A stretch of DNA of 64,000 nt from Umbilicaria muhlenbergii (taxonomy: Eukaryota; Ascomycota; Lecanoromycetes; Umbilicariales; Umbilicariaceae): the NCBI GenBank assembly GCA_000611775.1, contig KK106984.1, positions 30,364 through 94,363 of the forward strand, given 5' to 3'. Numbering within the stretch: position 1 is the first letter of the stretch; each line of letters begins with the position of its first letter. This document shows positions 22,425-33,962 of this stretch, piece by piece. The position numbers and the translations under genes were made by a program. Below the pieces are notes generated by a model, which was given only the letters and a program-made list of their open reading frames with translations, ran no database searches and had not been told where the DNA came from.

Positions 22425-23054
22425 ACTGGTGGCACCTTCCCCAGTGGTACTTCCCAACACCTCCCTGAAGGTCGGGTCATGTAACATGCTAGGAAAAATA
22501 GAACACTCTAGAATCAACCATGATCTGAGCCGCTTCAATAGCGCTCTCGACATAAGCATCGGCCCGCGACCCGTATGCGGCTTCATGTATCTCTCTTTTG
22601 ACGCTCTGGAGCTACCTCCGTACTCTTACCTCATGCACATTACTCAAAGAGGTACATAGTACATTCGGAGGTCGCCTGAGAGACGCGCTCATAATCAAGG
22701 GGCAGCGTCTGCAATGCAGGGTTAGTCTGGGGAGCATACATCTTGGTGTAACGTCCACTGCGTCCAAGCATGCATGCTCTTGTTCTCCCCGCACATTGAT
22801 GATGAGGAGACCCGCTGCGATCTGCACCTGCAGCTGCATAATGTGGAGAAAGCACACTCCGCCGTGTAACAGCACTTCCCTCAACAACGTCACTGGTCCT
22901 GTACGTCCTTCAAAAGAAGCCCCGAATATGCCCTTCTGAAGAGGGTGCCATTTCCGCCTCTCTCCAGCACTGCAGCATTACTCTCCCTACCTGCTACAGG
23001 TCCTTCCCAAAGAAATTGATCCACTTACGACACCACTCCCCCTCCTGCATCAAC
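22425..23054. other. Gene-free stretch
   Basis: No gene-like frame was found between the dehydratase stop and the ABM-fold gene; it presumably holds a terminator and a promoter. Confidence 0.5.
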
Positions 23055-23590
23055 ATGTCCTCGACCATCACCATGGTCTGCACCCTCTCCCCCCGCCCGG
23101 GGAAACTCGAGCGCGTACGTCCCCATCCATCTCACACCCCTCCCTCCCATCCACCCCACTCCCAACACAGGCCTTCCAACCCGACCATACCCAGAGAGAG
23201 TGGCAGTCCACGCACATTTTGCTGACCCAGCCAACCAGGTGAAATCGATCCTCGTATCCCTCGCCCAAAACGTGCACGCCCACGAGCCCGGCTGCGTGAA
23301 ATACCTCGTACTTGAGCAGCGATCCACAGACGCCGAGCGGCCGGACATGATCTTAATCGAGGAGTAGCGTGTCCCCCCCGTCCCGCCCCCTTCTTGCTTG
23401 GTCATCGGCTTGCAGACTGACGGATCGTGTGTATGGGAATATTAGGTGGCTGTCGAAGGAAGATCTGGAGGAACATCACAAGCGGGCGTACCTGAAGGAG
23501 ACGCATGAGAAGTTGGAGAAGGAGGATCTGGTGGTGCGGGAGGAGGTGATTAAGGTTGTGGATCAGGTGTGGGGGTTTGAGGGGCGGTAG
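23055..23590 (+). CDS. Small ABM-fold (antibiotic biosynthesis monooxygenase-like) protein
   Basis: Three exons (23055-23114, 23239-23363, 23446-23590) encode 109 residues, the usual size for one dimeric alpha-beta barrel. The order matches the ABM family: a first strand with TMVCTLSPRPGKLER, a helix with AQNVHAHEPGCVKYLVL, a strand ending LIEEW, and then LSKEDLEEHHKR. The IEEW/SKEDL motif is rebuilt only when the second intron is removed, which supports the model. Members are small heme-free oxygenases or binding proteins. The substrate is unknown. It sits between the dehydratase and aminotransferase genes. The coding strand changes from C-rich at the 5' end to G-rich at the 3' end. Confidence 0.8.
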
Positions 23591-23725
23591 GATGGTGGAT
23601 ATGGGCATGGGCAATGAGGCAGAAGGGCTACGGGTAGGGAAAAGTGGACTTTTGCAATTTCGGCTTATGTATAGTTGAAAGGACTTTGTCATGTACTGGT
23701 ATCGAGCCTTACTTTCCGCGTATGG

Positions 23726-24982
23726 TTACCGCCGCTCCGTTTCCGCTTCCACCGAACCGTCAACTTCGTTCACGTGGTTCTCATGGCCATTACGCCCATC
23801 CATGGTCTCGGTTGTGGCCCCGGAGCCGTTGACGCCCTCCACCCCAACGCCCGTGAAAAAAGTATAGACATGCCTTATGACGACGCTCTGATCTTCGTCA
23901 CTCAAGTCATAGTACAAAGGCAGACGTATCAGCCGATCGCTTTCCTCCGTCGTATAGACATCTTCGCCGGCGAATCGCCCTAGGTCCTTGAAGATCTGCC
24001 GGTGATGAAGTGGCACGTAATGAGGGGAACAGGTGATGCCGGCCTCTTTCATGTATCTCGCAAACTCCGCCCTTTGCTTCTTATCGTGTGTCTTGATGAA
24101 GAACATATGGGCATTATGCATGCAGCCCGGGCCGTATTGTGGAAGTCGAAATTTGCCTGCCTCGGCCAGAGAATATAATGATGCGAAATACGTTGCCCAG
24201 ATACGCTGTCGGCGAGCAGTAATATGGTCTGCTGCTTCTAGCTGAGCCCATAAGTAGGCAGCCTGGATTTCCGACATGACAAAGTTGGAACCAATGTCCA
24301 TCCATCCGTACTCGGCGATCTCGCCGCGAAAGAACGAACGACGGTTAGTGCCGTTGTCGTAAATGATCTCGGCTCGCGCGACTAGGGCCGGATCATTGAT
24401 GACAACTGCTCCACCTTGACCGCCCGAGGTGAAATTCTTGGTTTCGTGGAAGCTGAAACAACCAACATGGCCTATGGAACCGAGGGCCTTGGAGTTGTAA
24501 GACCCCGTGAGAGACGGAGCCGCATCTTCTACCACCATGAGATTCCATTTCTCTGCCAGTGCCATGATAGCGTCCATCTCGCACGCCACTCCAGCGTAAT
24601 GCACCGGGACAATTGCGCGCGTCTTCGGTGTGATTGCGGCTTCGATTAGACGGTGGTCCATGTTCATCGATCCCGGTTCGACATCGATCATGACTGGAGT
24701 CGCTCCGCGCAGCACGAAGGCGTTCACAGAGGAGACGAACGTGTAGCTCGGAAGGATCACTTCATCCCCAGGTTTGATATCAATGAGAATGGCCGCAAGC
24801 TCCAAGGAGGCGGTGCATGAGGTGGTGAGGAACACCTTGCTTCCATTGTCCATCAGTCTTTCGATCCATTCCTGGCAGCGACCGGTGAAAACTCCGTTGC
24901 CGCAGAGGTTGGATGTGTCTGTTGCGGCTGTAATGTAGGCGACCTCGGTCCCGATGACGGGTGCTTTATTGAAGGGTATCAT
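23726..24982 (-). CDS. WecE/RffA-like sugar aminotransferase (DegT/DnrJ/EryC1/StrS)
   Basis: One uninterrupted exon of 418 residues closely follows bacterial WecE/RffA, which moves an amino group from glutamate to C4 of dTDP-4-keto-6-deoxyglucose using PLP. Visible signatures are IPFNKAPVIGTE at the start, LTTSCTASLE, PGDEVILPSYTFVSS, AIVPVHYAGVACEMD, and the PLP lysine Lys182 in FSFHETKNF. The PLP-pyridine Asp is D153 in VVEDAAPS. The next key position, normally Gln or His, is Pro156. A Gly/Asn/Glu-rich tail of about 45 residues extends past the bacterial length of about 376. Lack of introns among intron-rich neighbours and strong bacterial resemblance suggest horizontal origin. Partner genes in the pathway would be the dehydratase and a glycosyltransferase, the latter not seen here. 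Confidence 0.92.
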   Translation of the reverse strand: MIPFNKAPVIGTEVAYITAATDTSNLCGNGVFTGRCQEWIERLMDNGSKVFLTTSCTASLELAAILIDIKPGDEVILPSYTFVSSVNAFVLRGATPVMIDVEPGSMNMDHRLIEAAITPKTRAIVPVHYAGVACEMDAIMALAEKWNLMVVEDAAPSLTGSYNSKALGSIGHVGCFSFHETKNFTSGGQGGAVVINDPALVARAEIIYDNGTNRRSFFRGEIAEYGWMDIGSNFVMSEIQAAYLWAQLEAADHITARRQRIWATYFASLYSLAEAGKFRLPQYGPGCMHNAHMFFIKTHDKKQRAEFARYMKEAGITCSPHYVPLHHRQIFKDLGRFAGEDVYTTEESDRLIRLPLYYDLSDEDQSVVIRHVYTFFTGVGVEGVNGSGATTETMDGRNGHENHVNEVDGSVEAETERR

Positions 24983-25759
24983 GTTGGGTTTGAGAAATGT
25001 CTTGATAGATAAGGCTTCGGATCATAGGTCACGGCATAAGAGCACGAAGACGAAGACGATGACACGCTCAATACATCGGTGGATGGTCCATAGAAAAGCA
25101 TCCCTATCCCCATGGTTTCGAATTGCCGAAAAGAGAGAGCGAGTACAGAGACATGCTGAGTAATGCTAGTTCCCTTGCTGGTTCTCATACTGGATCTCGT
25201 AGCAAATCAACGCTGCGTTGACAGATTGCCCAAGGGACCTGAAAGACACGGTAGCAGTCCTCCCCATCGCAAGCGTGGCCAGGAGCTTGAACCGATCACC
25301 AGTCATCTTCTTTCACCGAGCTCCACACAAGCAACCCCCACCTCGGACTTCCAAGCGCCACATACCACTAGTCCCAAGCCTGCGCATGCAGAGCATCATT
25401 AGCGCCGACAGCGCTGTACTTGCGGTCGACTCTCGCGCGCATTAAAACAACCATTGCGGACTTCGGTTCGCTTGTGTTGGCTCTGTCGAGACAGTCCACT
25501 GATAGTGAGGCAGTCCTTTTTGTGTAACACTCCGTGAACTCCTCAAGCGGCGCAGCTGAAAGAGAATATAACCACAGCCAGTAGCCAATAGAATAACGGA
25601 ATGATAAGATCGTCACTGTTGGGTCAAGCTGGCACTGTCTTCCGATTCCTACTCGAGCACACAATAGATGCAAAGCTTGAATGGGTGTAACAGATGATCA
25701 CTAGAGGCTGTCATCCGCTTGGCTCACTTCCGCCAAATCTCGATGCTACGTCTACCCTT
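24983..25759. other. Intergenic space upstream of the aminotransferase
   Basis: No gene-like frame. It holds the promoter of the minus-strand aminotransferase and the 3' end region of the minus-strand GIG1-like gene. Confidence 0.5.
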
Positions 25760-26573
25760 TCACATCATCACCCTCTTACCCTCTCCCGTCCACTCCCACA
25801 ACAGTGCGTCGTCGGCCCCCCGGACGAAACAGTGGAAATGCTCCAGTGCTCCCACGCTTTGCAACGCCGGGTAATTCTTGAACCACAACACCAAGTCCTC
25901 TCCTTCTCTGTCTCCGTAAATCTTCTTTAAGGGCTTCACAAACTTTTCATCCACGAATCTTTGTATCTGGGCCCGCCCTTCAGGCAGTAGATGGCCATTC
26001 AGCTTGGAGACCGCCAAAGGTGTTTTAAGCCAAATGACAAGGTGAGCAATGTCAGGCGGTGTGGCGTAGGGCCAGTCATTGCGGAGGATCTTGTAATCGG
26101 CAGGGTCGGCGAAGGGGATGGTGTTTTGGGGCTCGAAACCGCTGGCTTGACTGCCGTTGGTTTGAGTGCCGTTGGACGTTGTGCCTAGAGAGGTACCTTC
26201 CGAGCTCGAGGATGACCAGTGCAAACGCTCTTGGCAAACGAAGTTGGGAATGCTGCCATAAGTAGCTTTGATCTCGCGAGACCACGAGAGGTAGCGGCGG
26301 AGCTGGGAGGGATATCGTTTGAATGCCGAGAGGTCGTTTGCTCCTGTAGAAGAAATGAAAAGCTTAATGAGAGTTCCTTGTGCTCCTTGACATCTCACTC
26401 TTATGGAAGAGGAGTCTGAGAAACGTACTGACTATCTCCTGCAATTCTTCCCAGCTGTGTGGGATAAACTCCTCGTCGGTCTGCGTAAGTGTTGCGCGGT
26501 CAACGTCGGTTAGGTTGAAGGGGACGGTGTCTCCGTCGACGACTGTATCATTGTGCTCCACTGTTGTCGACAT
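25760..26573 (-). CDS. GIG1: GIG1-like protein (DUF3605, GlcNAc-induced family)
   Basis: Exons 26573-26429 and 26343-25760 join over an 85-bp intron to give 242 residues. The join rebuilds the family stretch from SWEELQEIV through RANDLSAFKRYP to LRRYLSWS. Further family marks are YGSIPNFVCQERLHW, ADYKILRNDWPYATPPDIAHLVIWLK near the middle and ALEHFHCFVRG near the end. The founding member in Candida albicans is induced by N-acetylglucosamine and affects sensitivity to a chitin synthase inhibitor; its biochemistry is unknown. A Ser/Thr/Asn-rich linker interrupts the domain at about residues 90-112. It follows the sugar aminotransferase on the same strand, which hints at a shared link with amino-sugar nucleotides. 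Confidence 0.85.
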
Positions 26574-27507
26574 GTCTTGAATTGTTCACGGCGCCCAGAG
26601 AAGATGGAAGCCTGCTCGAGTTGTTGCTCCAGTCACCGTTCCACACAAAGCAGTAAGATCGGAACGTGCTAGCAGCCTGACCCAGTCCGCTGCAGGCTGC
26701 TGGTCCAAGGTCGGGTACCATCATTGGTCCGCATGCCTCATGCCTAATGGAGGTCTAGTGATGCATTCGGATGCAGCATACAACTATCCCGTAACCTTCG
26801 CTCTATCTCGTAATGTTGGTGGGTGTATCGCAAGGCGGCACAGTGACTCTCCACCAGGTCGCATGGCGCACCCCGTCAAAGCGTACATTCATTCTCACGT
26901 CACTGGGTCAGAGCGGCCAAGATGACGCTGAAGGTCGCAGACTGAGCAGATCAGACCTCGAGCTGCTGCTTGGGGTCCAGCCAGGGCGGATGAGATGGAG
27001 GGGTCCAAGAGATTTCGTCCCCAGCGAAGCGGCAAGCAGCGACACCACTGGTCTTAGCTTCGTAAGGGTTTGGTAAGGTATTTCCCCCTTTGACAGGTTA
27101 AGGTACCAACAGTTCTAGAGAAACTTACAGTACCGTGCCTACTGTAAGGTACCGTATCCATCCAGGGAAGCTAAGCACACTTGGTATGGTCAGGCTCACG
27201 TGGAGCAAGAAGCGAAGAGCCGCAGGTATGGCGGGCCGTTTCCGTTCCGGCAACGGTGCAACGGTCGCCTTCTAGCTTGCACTCCCGCACCGCCTTATCC
27301 TTGTCTCACGTTCACCGTCATCTGAACGTGTCAGCATAGCAAGGTCATCTGTGGTACTCGATATAGCAGAAGCACTTTGAGGAAGGTACTCCATCAGGCC
27401 ATCTGCCTCATCAGGTGCCTGGTGCACCGCAAAGTATAAGACAAGCCAAACGACAGCATGAAACCCTGAATCCGCAAACTGTGTTCACTTCCCGAAAAGC
27501 CCTAACT
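26574..27507. other. Divergent promoter region between GIG1-like gene and permease
   Basis: No gene seen. GGTAC-type palindromic low complexity occurs at about 27065-27155. Both flanking genes are transcribed away from this segment. Confidence 0.5.
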
Positions 27508-29625
27508 ATGGCAGCGAGAAATGCCGAGTCACATGGGCCTCTGTTCCTTCGAGACGATTCTCGTTTCATGTCAACAGAGGCTGGCGGCCCGGAGACGGTC
27601 ACGGATCTTGACGCAAGAGATGCTGATGAGCAGGAGAGTCTTTTAGACCTTCCAGCCGAGCTGCAAGACTACAAGAGTAATGCCATCCTGCTCGCCCAAG
27701 GCCACAAAGCTGCCATGCAAAGAAGTTTCTCGCCCTTCGCGGCCCTAGGGCTTGGCTTCAGGTACGTCAATCCTGTTTCCAAAGAATCAGTCCGAAGAGA
27801 AGAAGTGTCTGCTAATCGATGGCACTGATAGCATCACAAACTCATGGGTCGGCTATCTCAGTTGCTTTGGCCAAAATCTCGCCTATGCCGGCCCCAACAG
27901 CGTCATCTTTGGACTACTGGTCGCCGCTGTTATCCAGTGGTCCATCAGCCTGGGTCTCTCTGAGATTGCCTCCTGCTTTCCTTCCTCGGGTGTGAGTGGG
28001 AATAACTGCTGTCACAAATGGCATATGCTGAGTCTACTGAGCAGGGACAATATCATTTCGTCTTCATTCTGGCTCCGAAAAGAAGCAAGAAATTCGCGGC
28101 CTTTGTTGTTGGCTGGATGAACATTTTGGGTTGGTCAGTAGCTCTCAGCTCAGCGGTAGCCGTCGTTGTAGCTTCCATCACCGGTTTGATAGCCTTTTGG
28201 GACGAGACCTTCCAGGTCACTCAATGGGGATCATACATGATTTACCTGGCTGTTGCGGTTCTTAGCGGCGAGTCTCTCAGTACATGTCCGTTCAAACAGA
28301 CTACTAACACTCAATACAGTGTCCCCACTGTTCCTCGGTCCTCGCCTGATCCCTCAGATATTGCAGGCTAGCCTCGCATTTTCCGTCACAGGTCTTATCA
28401 TTATATTGTGTCTGATCTTGGCTTTGAGGAAGCAGTCTCAGCCACTATCATTCCTTCTGATCACTGATGGCACAAGTGGATGGGGTGTAGGGACAGCTTG
28501 GATGTTGGGACTTGGAAACTCGATGTAAGCATGGATTATTAGCCCAGCTGATGATACCTTGCCCTCCGGCTCTTAGCTGATGGAGTCAAAAGGTATGCTT
28601 TCAGCAGCACAGACGCTGTGATTCATATCGCAGAGGAGATGAGCCATCCGGAACGCAGATTACCACAGGTGGTGTGCGTAGTCCTTGATAAACCCTTACC
28701 TTGTGACGAGGTACAGCTAATAAGCCACAGCAATCTCACCATGACCATTGGGTTCATGACAGCGTTTCCACTATTGCTTGTGATGATGCTTTCGATGGCT
28801 GATATCAATGCTGTCCTGCAATCACCACTACCTTATGCCGAAGTGTTTCGCCAGATCACGGACAGCAAGGCAGTGACGACAATGATGATGTGCTGGGTTA
28901 CTGTCGTCTTGTTCTGTCAGTCCAGGTTGAAGCTCCATGATTACTGTTCAGATCAAAAGCTAATGGCATCGCAGCATGCTTGGTTGGTCAATGGGTGACG
29001 TGCGGACGTCTGGCTTGGGCTTTTGCCAGAGATGTAGGGCTCCTCCTTCGTGGGCTGCTACTAGTCACAGCTGACAATACTCCAGCGCGGACTTCCATAT
29101 TCAAGTTTCTTCTCGCATATCAGTGAGCGCTACGGGTTCCCGGTCCGAACCACAATCCTTGCGTTAGGTTTTTGTTCAGTGTACGGACTTCTTTACATCG
29201 TTAGCACCACTGCTTTCAATTCGATCATCACATCTGCTGTTTTATTTTCCGTAAGTCGAGCCCAAAGATTTATCTTTCCCACGCGAGAACATCCTGACTC
29301 GTTTGGGACTCAGAATATCACATACGCCATCCCTCAAGGCCTTATTGCCGCGCGCGGCCGCAAAAAGATCCTACCTGAGCATCCCTTCGATCTAGGCCGT
29401 CTGGGCTACGTTTGCAACTTTCTGGCTCCTATTTTCGTGACCATCATTGGTGTTTTGATCTGCTTCCCGCCGGAGCTACCGGTTACACGGCAGAATGCTA
29501 ATTACACTCCTGTCGTTCTTGTCGGCTTCGTCTTAGCAATTCTGGGGTGTTGGTTCACAACTGGCAAGAAGTTCGAGGGACCCAAAATCGACTGGGAAGT
29601 CTTGAAGAATGTCAAAATCACTTGA
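27508..29625 (+). CDS. APC-family amino acid / GABA / choline permease
   Basis: Nine exons (27508-27761, 27832-27991, 28045-28267, 28320-28524, 28593-28673, 28731-28915, 28975-29033, 29086-29250, 29314-29625) give 547 residues with about 12 membrane segments. Family marks include SITNSWVGYLS after the first helix, GPNSVIFGLL, GGQYHFVFILAP, DAVIHIAEEM with PERRLP, TCGRLAWAFARD and NITYAIPQGLIAARGR. Introns are 52-70 bp. Intron 3 (28268-28319) uses a GC donor, GCGAGT, with a strong CTAAC branch site. The alternative GT donor ten bases on would leave a 42-bp intron and add residues inside a helix. UGA4- and HNM1-type members import GABA, choline or related compounds at the plasma membrane. The exact substrate cannot be read from sequence. 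Confidence 0.88.
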
Positions 29626-30023
29626 GCATGTTTCCATGTACGTTCAGTACTCGTAAAGGTAATAGATAACACTGATGGCCACCTCGCAGCGTGGTGCCTT
29701 AAGAACAACAAAGCGTAGAAAGGGCTGAGCCGAAACAAGGGAAGCATTGGTATTTCCCGAATTTAGCCCGGGGTCATCCATGCAACATGCAGCATGCAGC
29801 ATGCACATGGCAAGGTATGAGGACACACGGTACCTTGCCTTACCTTACGAAGAGGTATCTTTAGATTACAAAACATACAAGCTCCCTGCCCATCGCACAG
29901 TTCACACCCGCTCGCACTCTGAAGTTTCAACATCATTCCACAACCTAACAGTCCCAACTCAATCGTCGAAGCGTCTCAGGTCTCATTTCTGGAGTCTGGC
30001 AACTCCGAAGCACAGTCACTACA
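29626..30023. other. Short intergenic space
   Basis: No gene-like frame; it holds a small direct repeat, GCAACATGCAGCATGCAGCATGC, near 29781-29803 and then the aldo-keto reductase promoter. Confidence 0.5.
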
Positions 30024-31146
30024 ATGACTCTCCCAGAGTCTATGGTCATGAAATCCGCTGGTGGAGATATTCATGTTCCCAGTGTTGGATTTGGGACATA
30101 TGCCTCTGGCGACAATCGCTGGTGTTACGATGCTACCCTCCACGCCCTCAAAGCTGGATATCGACATCTTGACTGCGCATGGCACTATGGCGTACTTCGT
30201 GACCGCATACTCTCAACTGTGCACGAATTGTGTAGGCTGACTAGGACACAGGTGGATGAGCAGGTCGGTGCAGCTATCCGCGACTCGGGCATTCCGCGCA
30301 GCGAGCTCTTCATCACTTCCAAGTTCTGGCCCCAGTTCGGAGCTCCTGAGAATGTCGAGAAATGCCTCCAACTCTGCCTACAAAACATGGGCATCGACTA
30401 CATTGACCTATTCCTGGCCCATTGGCCCGTTGTTCTTCAAGCCAGGGACAATATCTCCACCGCGAAAGCGTTTCCTGGTGCTACGAATGACGAGAAAGCA
30501 ATCGCTACAACTGCCGAGGGGAAGCCGATCGTGGACTGGCAGCATACGTGCGAATCTATGGCTTCTGCGAATGGCCACAAAGGGGGATTCAGGGCAACAT
30601 GGGAAGCGATGCAAAGACTAGCTGGGACTGGGAAGGTGCGCGCTGTTGGGGTATCAAACTTTAATATCACACAACTGCAAGAGGTACTCTCTGTTGGTGG
30701 TACCGTTCCACTGTCCTGCAATCAAGTCGAAGCCCATCCTTGGTTTCCCAACACGGAGCTACTTGATTTCATGCAGGATCAAGGCATCCTGAGGACCGTA
30801 TATTGTCCCTTTGCTGGTCAAAAAAAAAGCGGGGAGTCTCTCGTCGAGGACCCGATTGTGGTGGGTTTGGCGGAGAAGAACCAGATGGGAGTCGGGCAGC
30901 TGCTGCAAAGTTGGGCGGTGCAGAGAGGTACTATTCCTCTTGGGAAGAGCCAAAGCGCAGGTAGGTGATCCACGATTTATCCGCTCCGAACCGTGAGTTC
31001 ACACATGCTTGACAGCACGCATTGAAGCCAACCTGAAGGTTCGAAGGCTTCCACAAGAGGATATTGATGCATTGAATAGCATGGGTCGAGGAAGCCAGGG
31101 CCGCACTGTTGATATGGGCCCAAATTGGGGCGTCAGTTTCTATTGA
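30024..31146 (+). CDS. Aldo-keto reductase
   Basis: Three exons (30024-30191, 30252-30960, 31016-31146) give 335 residues, the usual size for this family. Intron 1 is 60 bp, so the frame also reads through it, but removing it restores HLDCAWHYG-VDEQVG. All four catalytic residues are present: Asp50, Tyr55, Lys80 in FITSKFW and His113 in FLAHWP. The C-terminal coenzyme segment reads VPLGKSQ-type, here GTIPLGKSQSAARIEAN. Such enzymes use NADPH to reduce sugar aldehydes, xylose or other carbonyls in the cytosol. It lies co-directional with the permease and MFS genes. A part in sugar metabolism is possible but not shown. Confidence 0.92.
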
Positions 31147-32110
31147 CTGTATCAGGATAGATATAGCGGTCAGTGTAATTGGTAGTACAATTGTGGTCAA
31201 GAGGACGTCCCTCTTCAACTCTGATCAAGGTCCCCGCGCTCAACCGTATGGTCCCCCGAGATCACAAGACCTAAGTGGCACGCTTACTTCTCAGCGAGCT
31301 TCGCGATTATACCCTTCCTGACATTGGAGCAAAAACTTTGACCGGATTTCGGGATTAGATCAGCCAGGCATCGGCATTGCAGCACCTCTCCAAGTTCCCA
31401 AGGCATGTCGATGCAACGTACTTCAGCACGAGGCCACATTTACCGAGGATTACTATATGCTAAGGAGATCCGGAAGGAAACGACTGGAGTGGAACACCTC
31501 GACCCTTGCTACACTTGCTCTATAATCTTGCTTCATTGTTGATCGAGGTCGAATATGTGGCCGTCCGCACACCCTTACAGTGATCAACACACCCTCAGAA
31601 AGAATCCTAGCGACGCAAATATTTGTCATGAGTCTCATGACGTGGCAACATGTTGTGCTCTACACCTTTCTTCTCTCCCCGCAGCCTAAGCTTGCCATTC
31701 GGAGGTCGTTGTCCGGGGCTAGTCCATCCCAATACCGAAGAGACTCAGTCACAGGACCCGACGGGCGAATCAAACATGAGTACCGAGCTTAGCCTACATC
31801 CACATCATCCAGTCTAGCTCCTCCGATCATGCCTCGCCTTGCAACACATGAGATGAAGAAAGAGGCTCGACGTCAGCCGGCTTGTCCCACGTTGTCCTCG
31901 CTTTGACCCCAGCGTTGTTGTTCACAGGGTCACGGGCATGGCACCCGGGAAAAGAGGTGTGAGAATGAAACATCATACCTACACGCACTTTGCTGGCTCC
32001 CATTTTCCCAACTCAAGTCTCCATACTTCCATTCTCCTACACACTGACGGACGCAAGTCACACTCGTTGATTGACATCCCGGTGACCCACGAGTAGTTCT
32101 CAACATCAGC
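31147..32110. other. Gene-free stretch
   Basis: Only short frames without family features lie between the aldo-keto reductase and the MFS gene. Confidence 0.5.
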
Positions 32111-33962
32111 ATGACTGTCTTCTGGGACTCTGAGCAACACCCCGTCTGGCTGGAGTTCAGGTCCTCGAAGTGGCTTATTGGGTTCACTGCTTTTGTTGCC
32201 GCGTTCACTGTAAGCATCATCAACATGGCCAAACGTTGTGATAGTGAGGCTGAACTCGGGTAAATAGGATGGCTTCCTCTATTCTACGGTAGGCGTTTGC
32301 GGCACGGAAGCTCATATAGACTAGCTGATTCCTTCAGGTTGTGCCTGTCCTACCGTTCTCGCTGGTAGACAGATCTGGAGTATCTGAAGAACATGGTCAG
32401 CTTTCGAAAACAAGGTCATGTCGTAGATGATCACCCCGTTGATAATATACAGTTCAATTTTGGTGCTCCGTACTCTTGATGACCTTTGGCATAACCATGA
32501 CACTCGGGGCTCGTGAGCTTGTTCGTGATCATGTAAAGTGAACGTCCGCTGACTAGTGGCAGCCATTGCTGGGTGGGTGGCCGATCGAAGCTCCTCCCGC
32601 CAGGGACCTCTTCTCATAGGCCTTGCCTTGGCCTTCTCTGCCACAATGGTGTTCTGTTTCGGCCGTGCCCCATGGGTGCTGGTGGTTGCGCGAGTGTTCC
32701 AAGGGTTCTCAGCCAGTATCATCTATACGGCAGGCCTGGCGCTTATTGCAGATACTGTTCCCGCTGATGAAGTGGGCTCTTGGTAAGACAACATCCATTG
32801 CCGATCAAGTTCCGGTGCTGATGATATCAAAGGATGGGCTTTGTGCTCAGCGGCATGAATCTGGGTGCTCTTATTGCGCCCTTCCTAGCCGGCGCGATCT
32901 ACGATAGGGCTGGCTACTACGCCGTGTTCATTGTTTGCTTAGGCGTCGTTGCATTTGACTTTGTCCTACGGGTAATAATGATAGAAAAAGGGAAAGCGGA
33001 AAAGTGGCTCGGAAAACAAGGGATGGACAATGGAGACTGGATCACAGAGGGAAACTGGGAAGAGACACGGGCTCTGCTACCGGAAGGTGCGAGCTCGAAC
33101 TCCAGTAGCGTTTCAGTGACCTCGGAAAGAACACGGCAAGATCAGACGACGCCCGAGACAGAAGAGAGCTCCCTGCTTTTCCAACGTCCAGCTAAAGTAA
33201 CTCAATCCTGGTTCGCTAGAACCTTCCCAGCCATGACTATCCTGTTGTCATCTCCCCGCATATTAGCCGCAGTGTATGGCTGCTTCACTCATACGCTGCT
33301 CATCTCGTCGTTCGACGCGGTCCTTGCATTGTTCGTCAAGCGAACATTCTCATGGACATCAACCGGTGCTGGTTTGATATTCCTCGCTATAACTATACCA
33401 TCGACGCTTGGCACCATCATCGGGGCGCTCTCGGATCGTTATGGTCCCAGGGTCGTGTCACTCTTCGGATTCGGGTTGACAGTCCCGGCCTTGGCTTTGA
33501 TGGGCGTCGTCACAGATAATAGCGTAAGCCACCAAGCCGCTCTCATCATCCTACTCGTCGCCATCGGTAGGTACCCCTTTTGCCCCCTAGGACCAAACCA
33601 GAAGACCCTCCACATAACCGCTGATGCAACCCCTAGGAATCGGACTTAACTTCATCCTAGCCCCTCTAGCCGCAGATATGTTCGACGAAGTCGAATCACT
33701 TGCCCTGCAGCACCCGGATAAGTTCGGTAAGAAGGGAGCTTACGCGCAGGCGTACTCGCTCTTCGATGCAGCCCTGGGGCTAGCCACGGTTGTGGGGCCA
33801 GGCTGGTCGGGGCTGTTTTTCGAGAAGACGAATTGGCAAATCACGGCGGCGACGTTGGCGGTTATCTGTGCCATGGGTGGCGTGCCTGTATTCTGTTATA
33901 CCGGGCGGGGCGTCAAAAGAGATGGGAAGGCAAGCAACAAGGCGTCCGCAATCGAAGCGTAG
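32111..33962 (+). CDS. MFS transporter (drug/amine exporter-like)
   Basis: Seven exons (32111-32209, 32268-32288, 32338-32395, 32453-32512, 32563-32782, 32833-33566, 33637-33962) give 505 residues. Exon 2 has only 21 nt and encodes DGFLYST inside the first helix. The first half carries VVPVLPFSL, the loop motif GWVADRSSSRQGP, then VARVFQGFSASIIY and VGSWMGFVLSGMNLG. A polar loop of about 100 residues separates the halves. The second half has GALSDRYGPR and GLNFILAPLAADMF. This arrangement is that of 12-helix proton-linked exporters related to VMAT and multidrug carriers. It may export a product of the neighbouring metabolic genes, but the cargo is unknown. Confidence 0.88.

Noticed and set aside
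21157-33962. Classical secondary metabolite cluster
   Set aside because: No polyketide synthase, peptide synthetase, terpene or RiPP core gene is present; only tailoring-like and transport genes are seen.
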